Source of the DNA: DASRVA01 sp050732875
GTDB lineage: Bacteria; Gemmatimonadota; Gemmatimonadetes; JACCXV01; JAHWKZ01
Assembly: GCA_050732875.1 (NCBI GenBank)
Contig: JBOHRQ010000007.1
Coordinates: 6,067-70,066 of the forward strand
Length of the DNA: 64,000 nucleotides
Direction: 5' to 3'
Below the pieces are notes generated by a model, which made no database searches, was not told the origin of the DNA, and saw only the letters and a list, made by a program, of their open reading frames with translations. Below are positions 7,751 through 15,915 of the stretch, piece after piece; the stretch's first letter is position 1; each line of letters begins with the position of its first letter. A program made the translations under genes and the position numbers.

Positions 7751-9756
7751 CGGCCCGCCTCCTCCGCGGCCGCCATCGCGCCCACCGGCTCCTCTTCCCG
7801 CCGCCGGCGCCGCGATCCCGTGCGCGTCGAGAGGGCGGTCAGGATTCCGATCACCATGATCCCGCCACCGATCCAGATCCAGAGCATCATCGGATTCACC
7901 AGAAGGGTCACGTCGACGGCGTCGGCGCCCGGCTGGTACGATTCCTGGATCGCGTAGAAGTCCTCGAACGGCCGCGACCAGATCGCCACCTCGGTCGTCA
8001 CCTGCTCCTGCGCCAGCGGGTAGAAGCGCCGCTCCGGGCGCATCCGGCGCGGCTCGGTGCGACCGTCGCTGACCGTCAGGTTGGCCACGGTGGCGGTGTA
8101 GTTGGGACCGCCCTCGATGTCGGTGCCCCGGTAAAGGACGTTGAAGGGACCGATCTCGATCTCGTCGCCGGGGCGCATGCGGACCGAACGCTCGGACACG
8201 AACAGGGCGCCGGCGATCCCGGCGAAGACGAACACCACACCGATGTGGACGATGTAGCCGCCGTAGCGCCGCCGGTTCTTCCCGATCAGCCCGAGGAGCG
8301 CCGAGGCGGGGCCGACCTCCCTGGAGCGCATCCGGGCGCGGGTGCCACGCCACAGCTCCAGTCCAATCGTCGACAGCACGAACGCGCCAAAGGCGATCAC
8401 GCTGACCGCGTACCACTGCCGGATCCCGAGCGCGACCGCCGCGATCCCGGCGCCGACCAGCACCAACAGCGGGATCCGGAAGTTGCGCTGGAGGTTCCGC
8501 CGGGACGCCCGCCGCCAGGCGATCATCGGTCCGATGCCCAGGGTCAGGAGCAGGGCAATCGACAAGGGGCCGTTCACCTGGTTGAAGAACGGCGGTCCCA
8601 CCGAGATCCGCTCCCCGGTCACCGCCTCGGAGATGAACGGGAAGAAGGTGCCCCACCAGATCGCGAACGCGATCCCCACCAGCAGCAGGTTGTTGAAAAG
8701 GAAGGCGCTCTCCCGCGAGACGTACGACTCGAGACGGTTCTCGCTCTTGAGCAGGTCCGACCGCCACCAGGTGAGCGCTACCGCCCCGCCCACCACGATG
8801 GCGAGGAAGGCGAGGAAGATGAATCCGATGTCGGTGGACGCGAAGGCATGCACCGATTCGATGATTCCGCTCCGGGTCACGAACGTGCCGAGGATGGTCA
8901 GCGAGAAGGCGGCCGTCACGAGGGCGATGTTCCACACCTTGAGCATCCCGCGCTTTTCCTGGATCATGATCGAGTGCACGAACGCGGCGCCCACGAACCA
9001 CGGCATGATGGCCGAGTTCTCGACCGGGTCCCAGCCCCAGAACCCGCCCCAGCCGAGCTCGATGTAGGCCCAGTGGGAGCCCATCAGGTTGCCGATCGTG
9101 AGAAAGAGGAACGGGACCAGGGCCCACTTCCTGATCGCCGTGATCCAGTCGGCGCCGAGGCGCCCGCGGATCAAGGCCGCCATCGCGAACGCGAACGGGA
9201 CCGACCAACCGACGTAGCCCAGGTAGAGCGAGGGCGGATGGGCCGCCATCCACTGGTTCTGGAGCAGGGGGTTGAGTCCCCTGCCGTCGGGGGGCAGGAA
9301 GTCCAGGGTCACGAAGGGCTTCGAGCTGAACACCATGACGCCGAGAAAAAACGCCATGATGGTCTGCAGGACCGCCGCCGCGTGGGGCGCCAGGTCGGGC
9401 TGACGCCGGCGATGGACCCACACCGCCGCCGTCGAGTAGCCGGCCAGGATGAGCGCCCACAGGAGCATCGAGCCTTCCATCCCGCCCCACACGGCGGCGG
9501 CCTTGTAGAGGGGCGGCATCGCCCGGCTGGCGTTCTCGGCGACGTAGGCCAGCCGGAACTGGTCGTTGAGAAAGGCCGCCGTGAGAAGCAGGTAGGCCAG
9601 GCCGACGCAGGCGGCGGTTCCGTAGACCGACCCCAGCGCCGCGTCGATCAGCCGGGAATCCCGCCTCCGGCCGCCCACGTGTCCAACGATCGCTCCGTAG
9701 AGCGCCAGGGCGAGCCCGACCCAGAGGGCCAGCGGACCGAGCGAGTAGACGCTCAA
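7747..9756 (-). CDS. ccmF: Cytochrome c haem lyase subunit CcmF
   Basis: A 669-residue polytopic membrane protein of the haem-handling family. It is part of the ligase that attaches haem to CxxCH motifs in the periplasm. The tryptophan-rich WWD signature is clear: ELGWGGFWGWDPVENSAIMP near residues 230-250. Many transmembrane helices and a large C-terminal periplasmic region are present. The start is a TTG placed 7 bases after GGGAGG and overlapping the ccmD-like stop (TTGA). The longer frame to 9873 lies inside ccmC and is rejected. It is translationally coupled to both neighbours. Confidence 0.95.
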   Translation of the reverse strand: MSVYSLGPLALWVGLALALYGAIVGHVGGRRRDSRLIDAALGSVYGTAACVGLAYLLLTAAFLNDQFRLAYVAENASRAMPPLYKAAAVWGGMEGSMLLWALILAGYSTAAVWVHRRRQPDLAPHAAAVLQTIMAFFLGVMVFSSKPFVTLDFLPPDGRGLNPLLQNQWMAAHPPSLYLGYVGWSVPFAFAMAALIRGRLGADWITAIRKWALVPFLFLTIGNLMGSHWAYIELGWGGFWGWDPVENSAIMPWFVGAAFVHSIMIQEKRGMLKVWNIALVTAAFSLTILGTFVTRSGIIESVHAFASTDIGFIFLAFLAIVVGGAVALTWWRSDLLKSENRLESYVSRESAFLFNNLLLVGIAFAIWWGTFFPFISEAVTGERISVGPPFFNQVNGPLSIALLLTLGIGPMIAWRRASRRNLQRNFRIPLLVLVGAGIAAVALGIRQWYAVSVIAFGAFVLSTIGLELWRGTRARMRSREVGPASALLGLIGKNRRRYGGYIVHIGVVFVFAGIAGALFVSERSVRMRPGDEIEIGPFNVLYRGTDIEGGPNYTATVANLTVSDGRTEPRRMRPERRFYPLAQEQVTTEVAIWSRPFEDFYAIQESYQPGADAVDVTLLVNPMMLWIWIGGGIMVIGILTALSTRTGSRRRRREEEPVGAMAAAEEAGR

Positions 9757-9905
9757 GCGTCGTCCTCCCGGGTTCCGCGGGCGATCAGCCGCCCGGTCAG
9801 CTCGGCGGCCCTGCGGTTCAACCGCGCCTGGCGCGAGGAGAGGCCCAGCAGGTAGCCGAACAGGGCCGCCCAAAAAGCGATGTAGGCGGCCAGGTACCAG
9901 GTCAT
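9753..9905 (-). CDS. CcmD-like small membrane protein
   Basis: A 50-residue protein too short for most ORF callers. It has one N-terminal helix (MTWYLAAYIAFWAALFGYLL) followed by a basic cytoplasmic tail (SSRQARLNRRAAEL). CcmD in other bacteria is such a single-span peptide that helps release holo-CcmE from the CcmABC complex. ATG follows AAGGAGG and overlaps the ccmC stop (ATGA); its own stop overlaps the ccmF start (TTGA). Position between ccmC and ccmF is the standard ccmD slot, which is the main support. Confidence 0.85.
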   Translation of the reverse strand: MTWYLAAYIAFWAALFGYLLGLSSRQARLNRRAAELTGRLIARGTREDDA

Positions 9906-10708
9906 CCGGAATCCTCCTTTACGGCGCGGCCGGCGGGGCTGGCGGGAGCTCCACGGGCGGCGCCGCGATCGAGGAGCGTCTCCAGCAGGTCGAGGTTCTC
10001 GGCCGTCCTCTCCTGCCAGACCCGCTGGATGAGGAGATAGACGAACACCAGCGTGAACGACGACAGCGCGACCAGCAGCGTGACCAGCATCGACGTCGGG
10101 AGCCCGCCACCCGGGTCGTCGATGATCATCACCACCGGCTGCGGGTGGAGGGTCCGCCACCACACGACCGACATGTGGATGATGGGGACGTCCAGAAACC
10201 CGATGATGCCGACCACGGCCGCCACCCTGCCGATGTCGACGCCCGGCCGCGCGAAGGCCCGCAGCAGCAGGTACCCGCCGTAGATGAACCACAGGATGAG
10301 CGTCGTCGTGAGCCGGGCGTCCCAGGTCCAGAAGGCGCCCCAGATCGGCCGGCCCCAGAGCATGCCCGTGACCAGCGTCAGCGACGTGAACAGGAAGCCG
10401 ATCTCGGCGGCGCAGCGGGCGAAGATGTCCCACAGTCGCGACCGCTGCCAGAGATAGAGAATCGAGGCCGCGAACACGGCCGCGAACGAAGCATAAGCGA
10501 GCCACGCCGAGGGGACGTGGATGTAGAAGATCTTCTGCGGGTAGCCCTGCACCGCCTCCAGCGGCACCCACCAGAAGACGAGCCCGAAGGTGAACACCAT
10601 CGTTCCCACGGCGAACCAGCCGATCCACGGCCGCACGTCCACGAGAAAGTGGTAGATCCGTCCGTCGAGCGTGGACCAGAATCCGCGCCAGGTCCGTGGC
10701 CACTTCAT
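9902..10708 (-). CDS. ccmC: Haem exporter/handling protein CcmC
   Basis: A 268-residue membrane protein of the CcmC/CcmF/CcsA family that loads haem onto CcmE in the CcmABC complex. The WWD motif WGAFWTWDARLTTTLILW is intact. The two expected external histidines are present in IHVPSAW and FLDVPIIHMSVVWWRTLHP. About six transmembrane helices are visible. ATG at 10708 overlaps the ccmB stop (ATGA), which selects this start over a longer frame reading into ccmB. Confidence 0.95.
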   Translation of the reverse strand: MKWPRTWRGFWSTLDGRIYHFLVDVRPWIGWFAVGTMVFTFGLVFWWVPLEAVQGYPQKIFYIHVPSAWLAYASFAAVFAASILYLWQRSRLWDIFARCAAEIGFLFTSLTLVTGMLWGRPIWGAFWTWDARLTTTLILWFIYGGYLLLRAFARPGVDIGRVAAVVGIIGFLDVPIIHMSVVWWRTLHPQPVVMIIDDPGGGLPTSMLVTLLVALSSFTLVFVYLLIQRVWQERTAENLDLLETLLDRGAARGAPASPAGRAVKEDSG

Positions 10709-11376
10709 TCCTCGATCACCGTCCCGAACGCCATCGTGCACACCGTCCCGAAGATCACGTCGAAGGCCAGCGCCAGCCCCAGCCAGTCGCCGTAGCCGCC
10801 GCTTCCGGACGCCAGCGCCTGGCCACCCTCGATCCCCGCCAGAAGGAGGGGGACGCTCAAGGGAAAGAGGAGAACCGGCAGGAGAAGCTGGCTCGCCGTG
10901 GTCCGCGCCGCCACCGCCGCGAAGAAGGTCCCCAGGGCGGCGTAGCCGACTGTCACGACAACCAGGAGCAGTGCGAACCGGCCCCACGCGCCGGCGAGAT
11001 CGAGGCGATACAGGGTCGCCGCGGCCGGGACGAGGAGCGCTTCCAGGGCCAGCAGGAACAGGGTCGCGCCGGCCCACTTTCCGAGGAACAGGAGCTCGCG
11101 ATCGACGGGCGTCAGGAGAAGGCCCTGGAGGGCGGCGTTCCGCTCCTCCTCGGCGAACCAGCGCTCGAAACCGAGCGCCCCCGCGAAGAGAACGGCGGCC
11201 CAGAGCGCCCCTGGCCCCACGCGCGCGAGATCGGCGGGGGTGGGATCACCGACGAACGCGAAGATCAGCACGACGAGCCCGGCGAAGACCACCATCGTGG
11301 CCAGGCTCTCGACCCGCCGCAGCTCCAGGCGGACGTCCTTGGCGACGATGGCGAAGGCGGGTCCGATCCCGGTCAC
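10705..11376 (-). CDS. ccmB: Haem exporter permease subunit CcmB
   Basis: A 223-residue membrane protein with six predicted helices, close to the family's usual 220. Segments include EERNAALQGLLLTPVDRELL and KWAGATLFLLALEALLVPAA. It pairs with the CcmA ATPase to release haem-loaded CcmE. I chose the GTG at 11376 because it overlaps the ccmA stop (GTGA) as most junctions in this cluster do; a GTG at 11391 is also possible. Confidence 0.92.
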   Translation of the reverse strand: MTGIGPAFAIVAKDVRLELRRVESLATMVVFAGLVVLIFAFVGDPTPADLARVGPGALWAAVLFAGALGFERWFAEEERNAALQGLLLTPVDRELLFLGKWAGATLFLLALEALLVPAAATLYRLDLAGAWGRFALLLVVVTVGYAALGTFFAAVAARTTASQLLLPVLLFPLSVPLLLAGIEGGQALASGSGGYGDWLGLALAFDVIFGTVCTMAFGTVIEE

Positions 11377-12152
11377 GGCTCGCCCGCCCACCGCTCCGTC
11401 ACCGCCCGCTCGTAGCGTTCCGCCAGCCCGTCCGTCGCGGCCTCCTTCCAGGGGCCGGAGTCGATTGCGGACCCGTTGACCAGGACCAGAAAGCGGGTGG
11501 CCGCCCCGGGCACGCGGGCCAGGTCGTGGGTGGTGAGGAGAATGGCCCGTCCCGCCGACCGGAGATCGGCCAGCGCGGCGACCAGCCGCTTCACCGAATG
11601 CGGATCCAGGCCCGCCAGCGGTTCGTCGAGAAGGAGCAGCCGGGGCTCATGGATGACGGCGCGGGCGATCGAGAGGCGCTGCGCCTGCCCGCGGGAGAGC
11701 GTTCCCGCGCGGCGGTCGGCGAGCTCGTCCAGGCCCGCGCTCGCCAGCGCCTCGCGCGCCCGCCGGTCGGGGTCCGCGAGACCGTAGAGTCGCGCGTAGA
11801 ACCGCAGGTTTTCCAGCGCCGTCAGTCGGTCGTACAGGTACGTGGCGTGGCTGAGAACGCCGACCTCGCGCTGACGCGCGGCGGGGGCGCTCAGCCAGTC
11901 TTCTCCAGCGAGGCGGACGGCGCCGGCGGTCGGCCTCGACAGGCGCGCCAGCGTTCGCACGAGCGTGGTCTTCCCGGCCCCGTTCGGACCGACGACCACC
12001 ATCAGCTCGCCCTCGTCCAGCACGAACGACACGTCCTCGAGCGCACGCACCACACCATAGGCGCGGGACAGGCCCTCGACCTCTAGCAGCGGCGCGGCTG
12101 CCGCCTCCGGGGAAACGCTCAGGGATCGATGGCAGGAGCCCGCGTCACGCAC
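11373..12152 (-). CDS. ccmA: Haem exporter ATP-binding subunit CcmA
   Basis: ABC ATPase with Walker A GPNGAGKTT, signature LSRGQAQRLSIARA and Walker B LLLLDEPLAGLD. The segment LLEVEGLSRAYGVVRALEDV marks the domain start. The only canonical in-frame start close to the domain is the GTG at 12152. It gives 259 residues, with about 25 more than typical CcmA at the N-terminus and no visible Shine-Dalgarno. A CTG further in (near 12120) would give the usual length. Neighbours ccmB and ccmE confirm the role. Confidence 0.93.
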   Translation of the reverse strand: MRDAGSCHRSLSVSPEAAAAPLLEVEGLSRAYGVVRALEDVSFVLDEGELMVVVGPNGAGKTTLVRTLARLSRPTAGAVRLAGEDWLSAPAARQREVGVLSHATYLYDRLTALENLRFYARLYGLADPDRRAREALASAGLDELADRRAGTLSRGQAQRLSIARAVIHEPRLLLLDEPLAGLDPHSVKRLVAALADLRSAGRAILLTTHDLARVPGAATRFLVLVNGSAIDSGPWKEAATDGLAERYERAVTERWAGEP

Positions 12153-12187
12153 CGGCTGTCGAACGGTCGCGGACTCCTGCCGGCCAC

Positions 12188-12628
12188 TCAGGACCGCGGC
12201 GCCGGGGCGCCCTCGTCGAGCGCGCCTTCGGCCTGGTACTTGGATGGGCACTTGGCGAGAAGGGTCTCCGCGTGGAAGGTGCCGCCCTCGTCGAGCCGGC
12301 CCTCCACGACGACCTGGATGTCGGGGCGGAAGATGTCGGGGACGGTCCCCCCGTAGACGACCGGGATCTCGGGCGAGCCCGCCGGCGCGTCGGTGCCACG
12401 GATCGCGAAGCGGATCCGTCGCGTCGCGTCGTCCTTGACGATTGAGCCCGGCACGACGTCGCCCGAGAGGCGGATCTTGCCGTCCGCTCTCGCGGTGGCC
12501 GCCTCCAGCTCGTCGATCTCGTAGTAGTAGGTGAGGTTGTCGCGGGTCGCCGCGAACACCAGCCACGCGATGGCGCCCGCCACGAGCGTGCCTGCGACAG
12601 CGATACGTCCCGCCTTCAGCCGCCGCAT
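12188..12628 (-). CDS. ccmE: Cytochrome c maturation haem chaperone CcmE, Cys-type (CxxxY)
   Basis: Periplasmic haem shuttle of 146 residues with one N-terminal membrane anchor and an OB-fold domain. Family segments YYEIDELEA, IRLSGDVVPGSI and VPDIFRPDIQVVVEGRLD are clear. The residue that binds haem covalently, His in the common HxxxY motif, is replaced by Cys: LLAKCPSKY (C127, Y131). This CxxxY variant is known from archaea and some sulfate reducers. The chosen ATG matches the family N-terminus; the longer frame to 12691 adds an unlike extension that overlaps ccmH. Confidence 0.93.
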   Translation of the reverse strand: MRRLKAGRIAVAGTLVAGAIAWLVFAATRDNLTYYYEIDELEAATARADGKIRLSGDVVPGSIVKDDATRRIRFAIRGTDAPAGSPEIPVVYGGTVPDIFRPDIQVVVEGRLDEGGTFHAETLLAKCPSKYQAEGALDEGAPAPRS

Positions 12629-12653
12629 CGCGCCCACCAATCCCGCGTTTCCA

Positions 12654-13190
12654 TCACTCCGTCTCCTCGAGCTCGCGCTCCAGTCGCTCAAGATAAGCTG
12701 ACTCGGACGGGGGTTCCACGGTCTCCCGGGCCGTTGACGCGCGCGTCCACTTCCGGGCCGCCAGAACTACGCCCAGCGCCCCCACCACGACCGCCGCCGC
12801 CGGCAGGATCCAGGCGGTCAGGTGGAACCCTCGCCGCGGCGGCTCGAGGAGGATCCAAGCTCCGTAGCGCTCCATGAAGAACGACTGGATCTCGCCGTCC
12901 GTGCGGCCCTCGGCGACCAGGATCCGGATCCGCCGCTTCATGTCCTCGGCCATGAAGGAGCGCGACTGCCGGATCGACTGACTCCGGCAGACAGGACACC
13001 GGAGCTCGCCCTCGAGCGCCCGGGCGCGGGATTCCTGAGCCGGCGTGAGCGCGACGGGCGCCGGCAGAGCGCCGGCCACATCGGCAGCGCCCTCCGTGAC
13101 CGTCTGGGCCATCGTCGCGCCGACCCAGGGCGTCGCCATCATCGCGGCCACGGCGATGGCGAGCCGAGCGGCGTCCCTTCCGGCGGTCAC
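12654..13190 (-). CDS. ccmH: Cytochrome c maturation thiol reductase CcmH
   Basis: A 178-residue exported protein. A signal segment is followed by the thiol motif LRCPVCRSQSI (CxxC), then MKRRIRILVAEGRTDGEI and FFMERYGAWILLEPP, all characteristic of the CcmH three-helix domain. A C-terminal membrane anchor is near WILPAAAVVVGALGVVLAAR. It keeps apocytochrome CxxCH cysteines reduced for haem attachment. The GTG start overlaps the ccmG stop (GTGA). Its presence next to a Cys-type CcmE is notable, because that variant is usually described in systems lacking CcmH. Confidence 0.94.
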   Translation of the reverse strand: MTAGRDAARLAIAVAAMMATPWVGATMAQTVTEGAADVAGALPAPVALTPAQESRARALEGELRCPVCRSQSIRQSRSFMAEDMKRRIRILVAEGRTDGEIQSFFMERYGAWILLEPPRRGFHLTAWILPAAAVVVGALGVVLAARKWTRASTARETVEPPSESAYLERLERELEETE

Positions 13191-13783
13191 CTCGTGCCAC
13201 CCTCGTCGAGCGGTGTCACCTCGCTGCGATCCCCGGTGGCCTTCCCCACGTAACCTCGGGTCAGCGCCGCTACTTGCTGGTCCAGATCCTCGGTCGACAG
13301 CGGCCCCACGTGGCGGGCGAGGATGCGGCCGTCGGCGCTGAGAAAGAACGTCTCCGGAACCCCGTAGAGCCCGTAATCGACGGCCACCGATCCGTCGGCG
13401 TCGGAGCCCAGCCAGTAGGTCTTTCCGTAGCGCTGAATGAACGCCCGGGCCGCGGCGGGCTCGTCGTTGACCGCGATGCCGACAAATGCGACCTCGGGGC
13501 CGTGACGCCGCCAGCCGCTCTCGAGCACCGCCGCCTCGTCGCGGCACGACAGGCACCACGAGGCCCAGAAGTTGAGCACCACGGGCCGACCGGCGAGCTC
13601 GGCGAGGGCGAGGGAGGAGTCGGCGCCCGGTCCGGCCGCGGAGTCGATCTCGAACAGCCCCACGTCGAAGGCCGGGGCCCGGTTGCCGATCAGCGGCGAG
13701 GCGAGGGTGGCCTCGCGGGTCAAGGCGTAGGCGAAGATGCCGAACACGGCGGCGAGGACGCCCAGGAGAAGAAACCGCTTCAC
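13187..13783 (-). CDS. ccmG: Membrane-anchored thioredoxin CcmG/DsbE
   Basis: A 198-residue periplasmic thioredoxin with an N-terminal anchor (VKRFLLLGVLAAVFGIFAY). The active site is NFWASWCLSC, with the cis-proline segment YGVPETFF. It passes reductant to CcmH or directly to apocytochromes. I chose the GTG with GGGGAG 10 bases upstream rather than the more upstream in-frame start at 13819. It is the first gene of the ccmGHEABCDF set, 69 bases after the cytochrome gene. Confidence 0.93.
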   Translation of the reverse strand: MKRFLLLGVLAAVFGIFAYALTREATLASPLIGNRAPAFDVGLFEIDSAAGPGADSSLALAELAGRPVVLNFWASWCLSCRDEAAVLESGWRRHGPEVAFVGIAVNDEPAAARAFIQRYGKTYWLGSDADGSVAVDYGLYGVPETFFLSADGRILARHVGPLSTEDLDQQVAALTRGYVGKATGDRSEVTPLDEGGTR

Positions 13784-13852
13784 GAACGCGAATCTCCCCT
13801 TTGCCACCCCGGACGGCAAACGAGCTGCCGGGCGACCGCTCTCTCGCTTCCC

Positions 13853-15091
13853 CTACAACGACTTCAGATACTCGACCAGATCTGCCTTCTGCTCCGGCGT
13901 CAGGTCGAGCGCCTTCTTCGTATCATAGAGCTCGACGACCTCCTCGAGGGTGGTCGCGATCCCGTTGTGGAAATAGGGCGGATGCGCGAGAAGCCCCCGC
14001 AGCGGGGTGGTTCGATACATCTTGGTCGCGCTGCGCGAGGCCCAGCTCGGCACTCCGCTCGGCTCGGGCTCGCTGACGACCTCGGCGGGTGCGTGGAGCC
14101 GCTCGTTGGCGTCGGTGAGCAGATTACCCGTGTGGCAGACCGCGCACTCCCCGGCACCGTTGAACACCTCTTCGCCCCGCTCCGCAGCGGCGGCGTCGAA
14201 GCTGCCCGGCGGCGGCTCCGGCGCCGGGAGGCTCAGCTGATACTCCTGGAGCGCCGGAAGCTTGGACGAGATCATGTCGGGCGGGTTCTGAACGTCGACG
14301 CCGGTCCGTGGCTCCGTGAACGAGCCGTGTCCGTGCATCTGCGTGATGCCGACGTACCGGTTCCAGTAGGCGATGTCCTCGCCGTCCCCCGTGTAGATGA
14401 TGCTGTGGACACCGAGCAAGCCGTAGGCGGGCGGGATGACCACCGGTCCGTTGATGCCGTCCAAGTTGAACCGCGGGTCGTACAGCCCCGGACCCCAGGA
14501 AGAATACACCGCCTTCTGCTCCGGAGTAAGAGCCGGCGAGAGCGCGATGATGGCGCCCGGGTCGAGGTCCGCGTTCGGCCAGCCGTCCAGCCGCTTGCCG
14601 ATTCCCGCCGCGAAGGAGTTGTCCACGGTGGAATGACACAGGGCGCAGGTGATGCCGACCCGGGTGAGCACATCCTGCCCGTTTTGCGTTTCCACCGTTC
14701 CCTGGACACCCACCACCGCGTTCAGCTTGAGAAGTGCGATCGTGGTAGCCGGGCTCGTCAGGCTGATCGTCCCGTCCTGGATCCCCTGGACCACCTCGGC
14801 CGGGAGCGCCTCGGCGTCCACCTTGAGCCCTACCGCGAGGGCGGTGGTCGGATCCACCGCGCTGGCGATGACCTCGTGCATGCGGAGCGTGTCCGTCCAG
14901 AACGTTTCGTCGCCGAATGTGTCGAACCGGAAGATCTCCTTCCCCTGGGCGACCAGGTTCGGGTCCAGCGGCGGCTCCACCGGCGGCTCCGGGACGTTGG
15001 GCCCGTCATCGTCGCAGGCGGAGGTGAGACCGACGAGCAGAAACGCCAACAGGGCCAGCGTCTTACCGAGCTGGCGCTCAACTTTCGCCAT
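13853..15091 (-). CDS. Di-haem cytochrome c lipoprotein
   Basis: A 412-residue exported protein whose ATG follows AAGGAA. The leader ends LLVGLTSAC, a lipobox. Two haem sites are present, CALCH near residue 185 and CAVCH near 310, followed by a short C-terminal cytochrome domain ending LTPEQKADLVEYLKSL. The arrangement resembles the di-haem peroxidase/MauG-like superfamily, but I cannot confirm peroxidase residues, so electron acceptor and substrate are unknown. It is an obvious client of the adjacent Ccm system and sits below the Crp/Fnr regulator on the same strand. Confidence 0.87.
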   Translation of the reverse strand: MAKVERQLGKTLALLAFLLVGLTSACDDDGPNVPEPPVEPPLDPNLVAQGKEIFRFDTFGDETFWTDTLRMHEVIASAVDPTTALAVGLKVDAEALPAEVVQGIQDGTISLTSPATTIALLKLNAVVGVQGTVETQNGQDVLTRVGITCALCHSTVDNSFAAGIGKRLDGWPNADLDPGAIIALSPALTPEQKAVYSSWGPGLYDPRFNLDGINGPVVIPPAYGLLGVHSIIYTGDGEDIAYWNRYVGITQMHGHGSFTEPRTGVDVQNPPDMISSKLPALQEYQLSLPAPEPPPGSFDAAAAERGEEVFNGAGECAVCHTGNLLTDANERLHAPAEVVSEPEPSGVPSWASRSATKMYRTTPLRGLLAHPPYFHNGIATTLEEVVELYDTKKALDLTPEQKADLVEYLKSL

Positions 15092-15198
15092 CGTTTCCTT
15101 CTTTCGAGATTTCGCGCGGACGGCTCGCCCGCGCGTCCTGTCCAGGGAGGGGGACGGCAAAAGATACTCTCGAAAGGGAGGGTCGAGTGTTATCCCGA

Positions 15199-15915
15199 TC
15201 ACTGACCGCGGCCGATGTCGTCCTTGGACCCCTCGAGGGCGTCCCGCAGGCTGCAGAGCGCGGTTCGGTCGATCCGGATCGGGCCGCGGGTGGTGTAGCG
15301 GATTACGCCTTCCCTGCGCAGGCGGTTGAGCTCCCGGGAGACGACCTCGCGTCGGGCGCCCACCATCTTCGCCAGATCGTCCTGCCGGAGGTGTTGCGTG
15401 ATCCGTACTCCCTCTGGCGTTTCCTCACCGAGCTTGTCTGCCAGCCTCAGCAGGGTTCGGACGAGTCGCAAGCGGACGTGCTCCGATGCCAGGCTCGAAA
15501 GCTGCGCCCGGATCTCTGCCAGTTGCCCGCTCAGGGCGACCATGAAATCGAGCAGGGCCCGAGGGTCCCGCCGCAGGTGGTCCACGAAATCGGCGCATGA
15601 GACCTCCACGATCTCGCTCTCCTCCAGCACCCGGGCGTAGTCACTACGCCGTCCCGCCGGCAGGCATGGCTCGCCGATGATGTCACCCGGCCTGTGGATG
15701 TTGACGATGAGCTCGTCGCCGTCCGACGCGAAGACACCCGTCTTGACCAGACCTCGACGCAGGTAGTAGCTGCTCGCGGCCGGATCGCCCGGGAGGTAGA
15801 GGAACTCGCCGGCCTGGAGGCGCCGACCGGGGCGCCTCTCGAGAGCTTCGCAGAACTTTCCCCGAAACCACGCGCTGACGGCCGGAAGCCGCTCGTTCTC
15901 CGCCAGGGTCGTCAC
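15199..15915 (-). CDS. Crp/Fnr-family transcriptional regulator
   Basis: A 238-residue regulator. The cyclic-nucleotide-binding-like barrel (residues about 30-130) includes LPGDPAASSYYLRRGLVKTG and IHRPGDIIGEPCLPAGRRSD. The C-terminal winged helix contains LRQDDLAKMVGARREVVSR. The FNR N-terminal Cys cluster is absent; three scattered cysteines (KFCEA, EPCLP, VSCADF) are the only candidates for redox sensing. The GTG start overlaps the oxidoreductase stop (GTGA) with GGGAGG upstream. It may control the cytochrome and ccm genes below it; that is inferred from order. Confidence 0.9.
   Translation of the reverse strand: MTTLAENERLPAVSAWFRGKFCEALERRPGRRLQAGEFLYLPGDPAASSYYLRRGLVKTGVFASDGDELIVNIHRPGDIIGEPCLPAGRRSDYARVLEESEIVEVSCADFVDHLRRDPRALLDFMVALSGQLAEIRAQLSSLASEHVRLRLVRTLLRLADKLGEETPEGVRITQHLRQDDLAKMVGARREVVSRELNRLRREGVIRYTTRGPIRIDRTALCSLRDALEGSKDDIGRGQ

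Noticed and set aside
8245..9855. 536-codon plus-strand frame opposite ccmF
   Set aside because: Shadow of ccmF: low-complexity Glu/Arg/Gln/His-rich translation, no domain, while the minus strand has the full CcmF WWD motif.
15113..15135. CGCGCGG/CCGCGCG stem-loop in the cytochrome leader, considered as a riboswitch or terminator
   Set aside because: Only a 7-base stem, no T-run and no known riboswitch pattern; such stems arise easily in GC-rich DNA.
13274..15205. 643-codon plus-strand frame opposite ccmG and the cytochrome gene
   Set aside because: Spans two genes on the other strand and shows no recognisable domain.
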